Of a stretch of DNA of 64,000 nucleotides, positions 50,215 through 57,788 are shown piece by piece (position 1 is the stretch's first letter; each line of letters opens with the position of its first letter). The position numbers and the translations under genes were made by a program. This DNA is from Kribbella capetownensis (GTDB lineage Bacteria; Actinomycetota; Actinomycetes; Propionibacteriales; Kribbellaceae). The stretch is from the NCBI RefSeq assembly GCF_004331485.1, contig NZ_SJKD01000019.1:1-64000 (forward strand). Direction: 5' to 3'. The notes beneath the pieces were generated by a model, which worked only from the letters and a program-made list of their open reading frames with translations, ran no database searches and was not told where the DNA came from.

Positions 50215-51024
50215 GTGACAAGTGCTGGCTCTCCCAAGCCCTCCCGCTTCCCGAAGCGGCTCTTCCTGTGGATCCCGCTCGCCGGTGTTGCGGCGGCTGT
50301 GGGGTACTGGCTCCAGATCAAGGCCGACGACGCCCAGGGCCAGATCGACTGGTGGATCCTGGACGTCTCCACCAAGGGCCTGCTGGCGGGGATCGGTGCC
50401 GGTCTCACTTTCCTATCGGTGGTTGGCCTCGCGTTGGTCGCGGCGTACGAAACCGCGGCCGCCGAAAGGGTGCGGGCGGCGATCACGGCTCAGCAGCAGC
50501 GCCAGTTGGAGCTGAGCCAGGCGGTGTTGCGCCCCCTGGTCGATGCGGTCAACTCGGCCACGCACCTCCGCGCGAACTCCCCCCAGCGAAGGCACCTGCC
50601 CGGCGAAACTCGAACCGCCGTCCTGGCCGTACTGTGCAAGCTCGCAACCGGAGCCGCCGAACCAGTAGCCCGCTACTACGAGCTGACTAGGGACGGTGGG
50701 GGCAAACGGGTCCTTCAGCCGGTGAAATGCTGGGGAGGCGATGCTGGCCACGTCCTGAAGGAGGGCGACCCGATCGCCGCGCCCGCCTTCGACGCCCTCG
50801 ACAAGTCCGAGGCCAAGTACTGGGTCGCCGGCGACCCAGAGGCTCCCACCACCGGCTGGAGCGAGGCCAACATCATCGTGCCGGTCGCCGGCTCCCGGCC
50901 GTACGGCGTACTCACCGTCGAGTCGAGCGACACCGACGCGTTCCTCCTCCAGGACGTAAACACCGCAGCCCTGATCGGGCAGCTCTACGCCGCTACTCTC
51001 GGTGCCCTCCCACCAGGATCCTGA
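50215..51024 (+). CDS. Membrane protein with GAF-like domain
   Basis: 269 aa from GTG 50215 (GAGG upstream). Two membrane helices (FLWIPLAGVAAAVGYWLQIK; GIGAGLTFLSVVGLALVAAY), a helical linker, then a cytoplasmic domain ending SEANIIVPVAGSRPYGVLTV, ESSDTDAFLLQDVNTAALIG, the typical GAF ending. A membrane sensor; partner unknown. Its last 32 nt overlap the convergent gene at 50993. Confidence 0.7.
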   Translation: MTSAGSPKPSRFPKRLFLWIPLAGVAAAVGYWLQIKADDAQGQIDWWILDVSTKGLLAGIGAGLTFLSVVGLALVAAYETAAAERVRAAITAQQQRQLELSQAVLRPLVDAVNSATHLRANSPQRRHLPGETRTAVLAVLCKLATGAAEPVARYYELTRDGGGKRVLQPVKCWGGDAGHVLKEGDPIAAPAFDALDKSEAKYWVAGDPEAPTTGWSEANIIVPVAGSRPYGVLTVESSDTDAFLLQDVNTAALIGQLYAATLGALPPGS

Positions 51025-51217
51025 CGAACATGGAGATCAGCGTCGGGACGGCGTCGAACATGATGCTCGAGACGCTCCGGAGGCGTGAGACGAGACGGTC
51101 AGCGTCCTCCGCTGCCTCTCCTCGAACCTCGTCACGCACGTTCGACAGATAGCCATCCGGATCGCGAACTAGGGCTTCGAGACTCGCGCCCTGGGTGGGT
51201 ACCGGAACTCGCCTCAC
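50993..51217 (-). CDS. Small protein at the end of the relaxase operon
   Basis: 74 aa from GTG 51217, chosen because GGAGG lies 8 nt upstream; ATG 51232 is also in frame. Sequence: VRRVPVPTQGASLEALVRDP, acidic helices with DVRGEAAEDADRL-like character, and a hydrophobic tail FDAVPTLISMFVRILVGG. Unrecognised. Confidence 0.5.
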   Translation of the reverse strand: MRRVPVPTQGASLEALVRDPDGYLSNVRDEVRGEAAEDADRLVSRLRSVSSIMFDAVPTLISMFVRILVGGHRE

Positions 51218-51320
51218 GGCAACCACCTCCATCTCGGCACAGTCAAGAGTTGCATGCTGCCCACATAATCGCCATGACGACGGCCACGCCGATATCCGGC
51301 GTGGCGTCACTTTCCGCTGG

Positions 51321-51932
51321 TCACACCGAAGACGGGTTTTCCGGCTTCGGTGCGTTCGCGCCTGGATCGGCGGGGTGATCCGCGGATGCACCGTGCGCTC
51401 GGCGCCGCTGATCGTCTTGCCAGCGGATCTCCATGTTGGTTTCCTCGGCACGATCGGCGAGGTACTGGGCGAAACCGGGACTCTGCTTCAGGTAGTCCAC
51501 CAGGGTCCCGTCGGTAACAGTCAGGTTGTTCCACAGGTCGTCGGGTCCGGGTTGCAGGTTGATCGACTTCAGCCGCCGGGCGATCTGCTCGGCGGCGGCG
51601 ACGACGTCGTCCGGATCGGCCGACGTTGCGGCTGCCTCGCCGGCGGCGCCCGCGGCTGCCTCCGCTCCCCCGACCGCTCCAAGGGCGTAGGACCGTGGAT
51701 CGATCTCGTTGTCGCCCACCTTGACCCGTGGAACCTGGCCGGTCAGCGCGACCACGGCGAAGAAGATCCCGGACGCCCAGGCCGCTGCCGTACCAACCTC
51801 GTTGTCGGTCATGAAGATGGCCACTGCGCCAATGCTGCCGCTGATCACCGAGCCCAGCGTTGCCGCGACCGACGCCCAGGTAGAGAGCTGGCGAGTCGGG
51901 CGCCGCCATGCGGAAGATCTCTTGAACGCCAT
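51321..51932 (-). CDS. Membrane protein of the relaxase operon
   Basis: 203 aa. N-terminal basic stretch (FKRSSAWRRPTRQL), two membrane helices (SVAATLGSVISGSIGAVAIF; TAAAWASGIFFAVVALTGQV), then an Ala-rich helical cytoplasmic part (ADPDDVVAAAEQIARRLKSI) and a Pro-rich tail. Unknown; relaxosome accessory by position. The stop lies within a hairpin (51324-51352). Confidence 0.6.
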   Translation of the reverse strand: MAFKRSSAWRRPTRQLSTWASVAATLGSVISGSIGAVAIFMTDNEVGTAAAWASGIFFAVVALTGQVPRVKVGDNEIDPRSYALGAVGGAEAAAGAAGEAAATSADPDDVVAAAEQIARRLKSINLQPGPDDLWNNLTVTDGTLVDYLKQSPGFAQYLADRAEETNMEIRWQDDQRRRAHGASADHPADPGANAPKPENPSSV

Positions 51933-51986
51933 GCGTATCAGTGTGGTGCGGGCAGAGGGTCTGGTCGGGTACGACGTTTGCGCAGG

Positions 51987-52200
51987 TCACACCGGAAACG
52001 GGTTTTCGGGCTCCGGTGCCCGGGCGCGCCGGTGGTGGCTCTCATCGCGCCGACGGCATTGGCCCTTGCCACGACTGGACGACGCGGGGTCCTCGAACTC
52101 CCCGCGAATTGCAGAGCCACGACAACAACTCGGTACGTCGGGCTCTGGGGTACCGGTCCGGCGCGGGCGAACTCCTCGGGTCAGGCGTGGGGCTGGATAT
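51987..52200 (-). other. Intergenic with duplicated gene end and hairpin
   Basis: 51980-52020 repeats the last codons, stop and hairpin of the 51321 gene (GGTCACACCG...ACGGGTTTTC). CACCGGA at 51990 pairs with TCCGGTG at 52012; in the other copy the arms are CACCGAAG and CTTCGGTG. A frame ending PEPENPFPV matches PKPENPSSV of the 51321 product, so a gene end was duplicated here. Confidence 0.45.
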
Positions 52201-52590
52201 TCACAGTTCCGGCTCGGCGCTGTCGAGTTGGCCGCTGTTGCCTGGGCTGACCGCATCGGTTGTTCCGGTTCCGGTGACAGCAGCTCTCGGTGGAAGCGGG
52301 TTCGACATGGCGGCCAGCTCGCTCACCTCATCCGGACTATTGGGCCAGGCGGTCTCTGATTCCGCGGCTTGGTAGGGGTTGTCCTTGATGAACTGCCGCG
52401 TCTCGTCGTACGCGCGCTCAATGTACTGCTCCAAGTCGTCGCGTCCGACGCGCCACTGACCGCGGCCACCGATCTTGATCGCGGCGAGCTTTCCTTGCCG
52501 GACAAGTGCGTAGATCTGGTTCTGGCTGGTGTTCAGTTCCTCGGCGACGTCGTCGAGGGTGAGGAAGCGGCTGTTCGGTGCGGGAGGCAT
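52201..52590 (-). CDS. Excisionase-family HTH protein
   Basis: 129 aa. FLTLDDVAEELNTSQNQIYA, LVRQGKLAAIKIGGRGQWRV, GRDDLEQYIERAY is the classic excisionase/MerR-like DNA-binding domain. Acidic disordered C-terminus. Begins 15 nt after the coiled-coil gene in the relaxase operon; may control the operon or excision. Confidence 0.75.
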   Translation of the reverse strand: MPPAPNSRFLTLDDVAEELNTSQNQIYALVRQGKLAAIKIGGRGQWRVGRDDLEQYIERAYDETRQFIKDNPYQAAESETAWPNSPDEVSELAAMSNPLPPRAAVTGTGTTDAVSPGNSGQLDSAEPEL

Positions 52591-52605
52591 CTCGGGACCC
52601 TACTG

Positions 52606-53616
52606 TCAGCGGCCGTGCTCGAGGTCGCGTGCTGCTCCCTGTCCGGGCCGTGTTGTCCGGGCGCGCGGGTGCCGGCGTCGGCTAACCGCAGCGCTGGGCG
52701 GCAGCGCGTTGCTGATGTCGTCGAGCATGCGCCCTTCGACCGCGTCGGCATCGGTACCGGTCGCCTGCAGGGATGCCTGGACTCGGTCGCGGCGCCGGGG
52801 GTTGTCGTACTCGGCGAGCGCCTGGTCGACGTCGATCTTGAGCTCTTCGATGATCCGGGTGGCGCGGGCGCTGTCGGCCTGGTGGTGCATCTGGGTGACC
52901 CGGGCGTCGACGCGCGCGGCGTGTTCCACCGCTGTCCGGTCGGCGGCTGCGGCGGCGGCCAGTTCTGCCTCGGCCAGCGGCACCTTCTGCGGCCCGTGCT
53001 GGTCAGCGGACTGCGCTGTGAGGAGGCGCCGGCGTGCTTCGATCGCCTCGTTCTGGGCCGTGATGCTCTCGGCCTCGGTCCTGGCTTCGAGGACCTGCAG
53101 CCCGATCCGTTCGGACAGTTCCGGGTCGGCCGCGGCGAGGGCGCGCTGGGCGTCCAGGTATGACACTCGCCGTTCGTCCGGGGTCATGTCGTCGAGGGCT
53201 TTGCCGACCGCGGTTTCGCGGGCCGTCCGGGCCCCGTGCGCTTCGCGGGCGAGCGTGTCGACGGCGACACCGTACCGTTCGCGGACCTGGTCGCGGATCC
53301 GCTCGGCCGCCTGGCGCGCGACCGTGTCGTACGGCTCGAACGCGGCGGCTGTCTCGTACGTCGTACCGATGCGTTCCGGGGTCGCGTGCTTCCACCAGTC
53401 GTCGCGCAGGACGGGCTGGACCTGGGCGCGCATGGCGGCCAGCTCGGCGTCGATCCGGCGCTGGTCTTCGGCGCTCCGTTGAGCCGCTTGCGCTTCGTCG
53501 ATTCGGGCCTGGCGTTCGCGGACCCGCGCGATCTGTTCGAGCAGCAGCGTGGCTTGGGCGACTGCCATCCGCACCAGCGCTGCCAGTTCCTCGTCGATGC
53601 CGTCGCTGTGCTCCAT
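52606..53616 (-). CDS. Coiled-coil protein downstream of relaxase
   Basis: 336 aa from ATG 53616. Almost wholly helical (LLLEQIARVRERQARIDEAQ; RTAVEHAARVDARVTQMHHQ) with a central segment YETAAAFEPYDTVARQAAER and a basic C-terminal tail (VSRRRHPRARTTRPGQG). 7 nt after the relaxase. Probably a relaxosome or coupling accessory; family not recognised. Confidence 0.6.
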   Translation of the reverse strand: MEHSDGIDEELAALVRMAVAQATLLLEQIARVRERQARIDEAQAAQRSAEDQRRIDAELAAMRAQVQPVLRDDWWKHATPERIGTTYETAAAFEPYDTVARQAAERIRDQVRERYGVAVDTLAREAHGARTARETAVGKALDDMTPDERRVSYLDAQRALAAADPELSERIGLQVLEARTEAESITAQNEAIEARRRLLTAQSADQHGPQKVPLAEAELAAAAAADRTAVEHAARVDARVTQMHHQADSARATRIIEELKIDVDQALAEYDNPRRRDRVQASLQATGTDADAVEGRMLDDISNALPPSAAVSRRRHPRARTTRPGQGAARDLEHGR

Positions 53617-53623
53617 CAGGACC

Positions 53624-55615
53624 TCAGTCTCCGATCTCAGAGTCCGCGCTCGAGGACGCGGCCGGGGTGGTGGATGGTCGGGTTCGCGCACCCGCTGGTC
53701 CGGTCGTTGCGGGCGCGGGGAGCGGGTTGGGCAGCGGCGATGTGACCGCCTGTTGTGGCGCCTGTCCGCTCGCCGCGCCGAGTGCTTCGAGCGCGGCCGC
53801 GAGGTCTGGATCCGCGGCCGTCGATGCCGCCGGGGCGTCGCCGGTGTGGACGAGTTTGTCAATGCGCCACGTCATCACCTGCACGGCGGATTCGGCGGTG
53901 TCGAGACTGCGCATCGCGTGCGCCTGGCGGAGCGTGCCGACCGGGTCCAGTCCTTGACCGGCCAGCTCGACGATGCGTTGTTCGAGCGCCGGCCAGGCTG
54001 GGTCGTTGCGCCACGTGGCGGCGTCTTCCGGGCCGATCGCGGCTGACACTGCGGCGGTCGCGGCGGACTGCCCTGGTGCCTGTGATGGCTGCCCGGTCTG
54101 CTGCACCGGCGCCGTCTTGTCCTCTGGCGCCGCCGTCTGGGCGGTGTCGTTGGCCGGTGATGCCGCCGGCATCGGTACGGCGGCGGGGGTGGTCTGCAGG
54201 ATCTGGGCGAGCTGGCCGCGGACGGTGCTCTCCAGGACCAGCGCTTGCTTCAGTTCGCCGCGGGCGACGTGTGCGTCGTGGACCGCCTTCAGCGTGTTCG
54301 CCAGCTGCCGCAGCAGCACCAGGTCGGCGGCCGGGCCGGTCTTGCTGGCGTGCATCAGCAGCATCGCGGTTCCGGTCAGCGCGGCTGGCTGGGTGTGCTT
54401 CGGGCGGGGCTGCCGGTACCGCATCTGTGCGCTGCGGGCGAGTGCGTCGGCGGTCGCGGCCAGCGGCCCTGGCGTGTGCTCGGTACGGCGCGACCAGGCC
54501 GCGAACACCCCGGCCGCCTGCCGGGCGACCACCGCCCAGCTGTGTCGGTCGTCGAGCGGCACGCTGCGCAGCTGCTCGCGCAGCTCGGCGACCTCGTTGG
54601 CCTGCTCCTCCCACGTCCCCGCGGGCATCGACGTACGGGGTCGGCTGGTGCCACCAGGGGTGCGGCGGCCGCGTTTGGCCGCGGTCCATTCGGCCACCGC
54701 CTCGGCCGCGAGCTCCGGCGTCGACGGCCACAGCTCCCGCAGCCGCGGCAGCGCTAGGTCCTTGGCCAGGCCACTGCCCCGGTAGTACAGCGGCCGCTCC
54801 CCGCGGACCGGCTTCAACGCGACCGAGTAGCCGACGACGACGTCGCCGCGGCCGTCGGCGAACCGGGCCCGCAGCAGCAGGCCCTCGTGCCGGCAGGCAC
54901 GCACGAACTCGGCCTCGGTCGCCGAGGCGGCCGCGCACGCACGGACAGTCCGGGCGATCGTCAACCGCTCCGGCTCGGGCAGACCGAGCCGGGCCGCGCG
55001 CTGCTGCTCGGCCGGTTTCACACCGGGCATCCCGGCACCGGTCTCCCGCGACGCCAAGACCCGCAGCCCGTACTTGCGCTCGAGGTCGTTGCACACCCTC
55101 TGTGCCCGCGGCTGGTCCATGTGCGTCGACACCTTCGTGCCGTCTTCTCGCACCAGCGACGCCGCGATGTGGATGTGGTCGCCGCCGGCCGTGGTGAGGC
55201 CGTGGTGGATCGCCGCCCACCGCGCCGGCGCCTTCCCACTGCCCAGTTCGGTGAAGCCCATCGCGTCCATGAAGTCGGCCGCGATCGCCTGCCACTGTCC
55301 GTCGCCCAGTGGCCCCTCCCCCGGCTCCAAGGCCAGCGAGCAGTGCCACACATGCGCCGGTTTCCGGGCGACCACCTGGCCCGAGTCGTCCCGGGCCGGT
55401 GCGGTGACCTCGACGCCGTACAGGCGTCGCGGCTTGTCCAGGTAGCCGGCGATCGCCAGCGCCGAATCGCGGTGCAGCTCGGCGTCGTCGTACCACGACT
55501 GCAGGAACCCGTCGCCGCCGACCAGGTGGGGTTCGGTGTGCTCGTTCGCGCGGCCCGGCCCACACAGATACACGAGCAGGCCGGCCATCCGGCCGCCCTT
55601 CACGATGTTCGGCAT
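53624..55615 (-). CDS. Relaxase (MobA/VirD2-type)
   Basis: 663 aa from ATG 55615, which shares a base with the MobC stop. N-terminal relaxase fold: MPNIVKGGRMAGLLVYLCGP with candidate catalytic Tyr16, HVWHCSLAL, and the metal-binding GGDHIHIAASLVREDG with His147 and His149, followed by THMDQPRAQRVCNDLERKYG. The rest is helical and Ala-rich, with a disordered C-terminus ending EIGD. It should nick at the transfer origin and remain bound to the 5' end. The residue choice is from the family pattern. Confidence 0.88.
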   Translation of the reverse strand: MPNIVKGGRMAGLLVYLCGPGRANEHTEPHLVGGDGFLQSWYDDAELHRDSALAIAGYLDKPRRLYGVEVTAPARDDSGQVVARKPAHVWHCSLALEPGEGPLGDGQWQAIAADFMDAMGFTELGSGKAPARWAAIHHGLTTAGGDHIHIAASLVREDGTKVSTHMDQPRAQRVCNDLERKYGLRVLASRETGAGMPGVKPAEQQRAARLGLPEPERLTIARTVRACAAASATEAEFVRACRHEGLLLRARFADGRGDVVVGYSVALKPVRGERPLYYRGSGLAKDLALPRLRELWPSTPELAAEAVAEWTAAKRGRRTPGGTSRPRTSMPAGTWEEQANEVAELREQLRSVPLDDRHSWAVVARQAAGVFAAWSRRTEHTPGPLAATADALARSAQMRYRQPRPKHTQPAALTGTAMLLMHASKTGPAADLVLLRQLANTLKAVHDAHVARGELKQALVLESTVRGQLAQILQTTPAAVPMPAASPANDTAQTAAPEDKTAPVQQTGQPSQAPGQSAATAAVSAAIGPEDAATWRNDPAWPALEQRIVELAGQGLDPVGTLRQAHAMRSLDTAESAVQVMTWRIDKLVHTGDAPAASTAADPDLAAALEALGAASGQAPQQAVTSPLPNPLPAPATTGPAGARTRPSTTPAASSSADSEIGD

Positions 55616-56019
55616 CACCGGGCACCACCACCCGGCGTACCGAGCTGGTTCAGCGCCTGGTCGATCCGGATCAGCAGCCGCTGAATGTGCGCCAGCACCG
55701 GCGTCGCATTCTCCGGGAACTCGTCGGTGGCGTTCGCCTTCTTCGCTAGCTGGTTGACGTTGTTCGCGATGTTCCCGCCGAGGCGCTGCAACCCGAACAA
55801 CGCAGCCATCAGGTCGCGCCGATCGGTCGCCGTCTCCTGCTCGGCGAGCGCCGACTCGACCAGCAGCCGCGGCACCGACACTCCCAGCCGGCGGGCCTTC
55901 AACCGCAACGCCGCCGCCTCCTCCGCGGTGAGCCGGACCTTCTGCTCCACCGACCGGCCACCAGCCGCGTTCGGCTGCCGCCGGCGACGACCGGAGCGGC
56001 CTGGCAACGCAGTTGTCAT
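55615..56019 (-). CDS. mobC: MobC-type relaxosome protein
   Basis: 134 aa. Basic start (GRSGRRRRQPNAAGG), a ribbon-helix-helix-like part (VEQKVRLTAEEAAALRLKAR, RLGVSVPRLLVESAL), and the MobC signature LGGNIANNVNQLAKKANATD. MobC proteins open DNA around nic for the relaxase and can repress their own operon. The palindrome at 56125-56144 lies about 105 nt upstream. Confidence 0.88.
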   Translation of the reverse strand: MTTALPGRSGRRRRQPNAAGGRSVEQKVRLTAEEAAALRLKARRLGVSVPRLLVESALAEQETATDRRDLMAALFGLQRLGGNIANNVNQLAKKANATDEFPENATPVLAHIQRLLIRIDQALNQLGTPGGGAR

Positions 56020-56124
56020 GCCCGGCCACTCCCCTCTCGTTTAGCCCAGCGCAGCGCCCCGCCGAACCGGCGGCGACAGACCCCAGTCTGTCCGGGTCGC
56101 AGGTCACCTGTCGACCATCAAAGC

Positions 56125-56144
56125 CATTTACGGGCCCGTAAATG
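56125..56144. promoter_or_regulatory. 20-bp perfect palindrome, operator or part of oriT
   Basis: CATTTACGGGCCCGTAAATG. On the minus strand TATACAT directly precedes it, a good -10 for mobC, so a protein bound here would block that promoter. The 56020-56242 interval also contains ACAGAC/GTCTGT and is the expected place of oriT. No nic consensus is recognised. Confidence 0.55.
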
Positions 56145-56242
56145 TATAGCTTGCTCGGTATCGAACGGCGTTTGCTGCGAAGGTCCGGCCTGGGCGCTGG
56201 TTCCGGGCGTCGTTGACTCCGGCAACCTCTAGGGTTGCGGCC

Positions 56243-56575
56243 ATGACGACACGACGTGAGGACCTGGTCGCAGCAGCGAAAAGGCTGGCTGCCGCCAAGG
56301 ACGAGTCCCTCCACGCACTGATTGACGCGACCGAGAAGGTCGCCGACATCGACGACCAGCTGGCCGAGGCCAAGCGTGCCGCGGACCTGCGGGTGCGCGA
56401 TGCATTGAAGGCCGGCTGGACCGAGAAGGAGCTCGCGACGATCGGGTTCGATCTCGGTGACGGCGCACCGAAGCCGGCCCGCAAGACACGGGCCAAGAAG
56501 ACCACCTCTACTCTCTCTGCCCCGGCCGCCTCATCGAGTCAGGCGGCCTCCGCAGCGGCTGACGTCACTACCTGA
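56243..56575 (+). CDS. Small coiled-coil protein
   Basis: 110 aa from ATG 56243. Helical N-terminus (EDLVAAAKRLAAAKDESLHA, LIDATEKVADIDDQLAEAKR), a segment LKAGWTEKELATIGFDLGDG, then a basic Pro/Lys/Ala tail (KPARKTRAKKTTSTLSA). Divergent from mobC. DNA-binding through the tail is plausible. Confidence 0.65.
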   Translation: MTTRREDLVAAAKRLAAAKDESLHALIDATEKVADIDDQLAEAKRAADLRVRDALKAGWTEKELATIGFDLGDGAPKPARKTRAKKTTSTLSAPAASSSQAASAAADVTT

Positions 56576-56581
56576 TTGGGA

Positions 56582-56624
56582 GCGGCCTTCGGCCGCGCTG
56601 TAACCGGCACCTGCGGTGCCGGGT
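56582..56624 (+). terminator. Two adjacent hairpins past 56575 gene
   Basis: GCGGCC-TTC-GGCCGC and CCGGCACC-TGC-GGTGCCGG follow directly after the stop. Confidence 0.55.
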
Positions 56625-56687
56625 GGTGACCTGCCTACCAGGCCGCCCCCTCCACGCAAGCCCTTCCACACAAACTTCTCGACGCGT

Positions 56688-56726
56688 GAGCGCCCGGGCA
56701 AACAGCGCCCGGGCGCTCTCTTATTT
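56688..56726 (+). terminator. Intrinsic terminator with T-tract
   Basis: GAGCGCCCGGG pairs with CCCGGGCGCTC, then TCTTATTT. Confidence 0.7.
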
Positions 56727-56849
56727 CGCCGAGAACTTTGCGCTCCGGAGCTTGCGCGGAGCCTCTAGGCGGCCCGGCTTGACGGCAGCTGCCGGCAGGC
56801 ACACAACGCCTGCCGTCACCCAATCGGTCACCACGCTGGGGAGCCGCAG

Positions 56850-57557
56850 ATGCCCACACGAACCGAACTCGCACAGATCGCAATCAACGCCAAACACGAC
56901 GGCGCCACGCACGTCTTCGTCGCCAGAAGCCGCCGCGACGACCACCACTACGCCGTACCGGTCCGACCGGGCACGGACCCACACGACATCATCAACACCA
57001 GCCGCGATCCGCTCCTGTACTGCATCGCTCTGCAGCACTCGAACCTGTCACTACGCGACCAACTCACCGAGCACCGTCCCTGGCATCCCGAACCCTCCCC
57101 CGGCATCTCCAAGACCAGCGTCGTTCGCCTGGCGCCGGCCAATCCGGCCGACCGGTTCCGCGGCATCACTGCAGAGGCCGGCGCCCCAGCCGACGCCGAC
57201 ACCCGCGCCGCGCTGCGCCTCCTCGCCCTGGCCAACGCGCGCCCCGCTGGCGACGCCGCACGGCCGCCGCAGTTCGTCACCGTGGAACACCTCGAGGCAG
57301 CCCGCCGCTCCGTCGACAGCGCCAGGGATTGGACCTTCTCTTCGGCCAACATCCGCGCCGACTACAACCAATACGAGTCCGCCCGCAGCCGACTCACAGA
57401 CCTGACCCATGCGGCGTACGAGCAGGCCCGGATCGGGTCGCACAACGTGCACCGCATCACCGGTCTCCACCGCGAAGACGTCGCCCCGGTCCTGCCGGCA
57501 ACCGGGCGCTCTTCTCGTCAACCGCCGCTCGGCGTCCCTGCAGTAATTGGCTACTGA
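56850..57557 (+). CDS. Unknown soluble protein
   Basis: 235 aa, ATG 56850. N-terminal fold THVFVARSRRDDHHYAVPVR and PGTDPHDIINTSRDPLLYCI; helical middle; a conserved-looking segment RPPQFVTVEHLEAARRSVDS, ARDWTFSSANIRADYNQYES. Family not recognised. Followed by motif E and the ParB-like gene's terminator. Confidence 0.6.
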   Translation: MPTRTELAQIAINAKHDGATHVFVARSRRDDHHYAVPVRPGTDPHDIINTSRDPLLYCIALQHSNLSLRDQLTEHRPWHPEPSPGISKTSVVRLAPANPADRFRGITAEAGAPADADTRAALRLLALANARPAGDAARPPQFVTVEHLEAARRSVDSARDWTFSSANIRADYNQYESARSRLTDLTHAAYEQARIGSHNVHRITGLHREDVAPVLPATGRSSRQPPLGVPAVIGY

Positions 57558-57610
57558 TCAGGATGTGCCGTGGGTGAACCGGTAGATCCAGCGGGACCAC
57601 AGCGCGACAG

Positions 57611-57644
57611 CTCGCGGCCGAGGGCTCGATGCCCGAGGACGCGA
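57611..57644. repeat. GGCTCGATGCC motif, copy E
   Basis: CCGAGGGCTCGATGCCCGAG, then GACGCG, about 150 nt beyond the stop of the ParB-like gene; closest to copies C and D, with which it also shares CAGCTCG upstream (D). Confidence 0.55.
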
Positions 57645-57707
57645 CACACCGCCGCCGCTGACACGGTCCGCCGACTCACGGCAGCGATAGGGTGGAGACA
57701 CCAAGAA

Positions 57708-57740
57708 GGGCCGGGACATTACGGGTGTCCCGGCCCTTCG
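57708..57740 (-). terminator. Perfect 13-bp stem-loop past ParB-like gene
   Basis: AAGGGCCGGGACA, a 7-nt loop, TGTCCCGGCCCTT, 48 nt beyond the leftward stop. Confidence 0.75.
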
Positions 57741-57788
57741 GTCTGTCACACGGCAGCTAAAGATCCACCGGCAGATCAGCTACACGGC

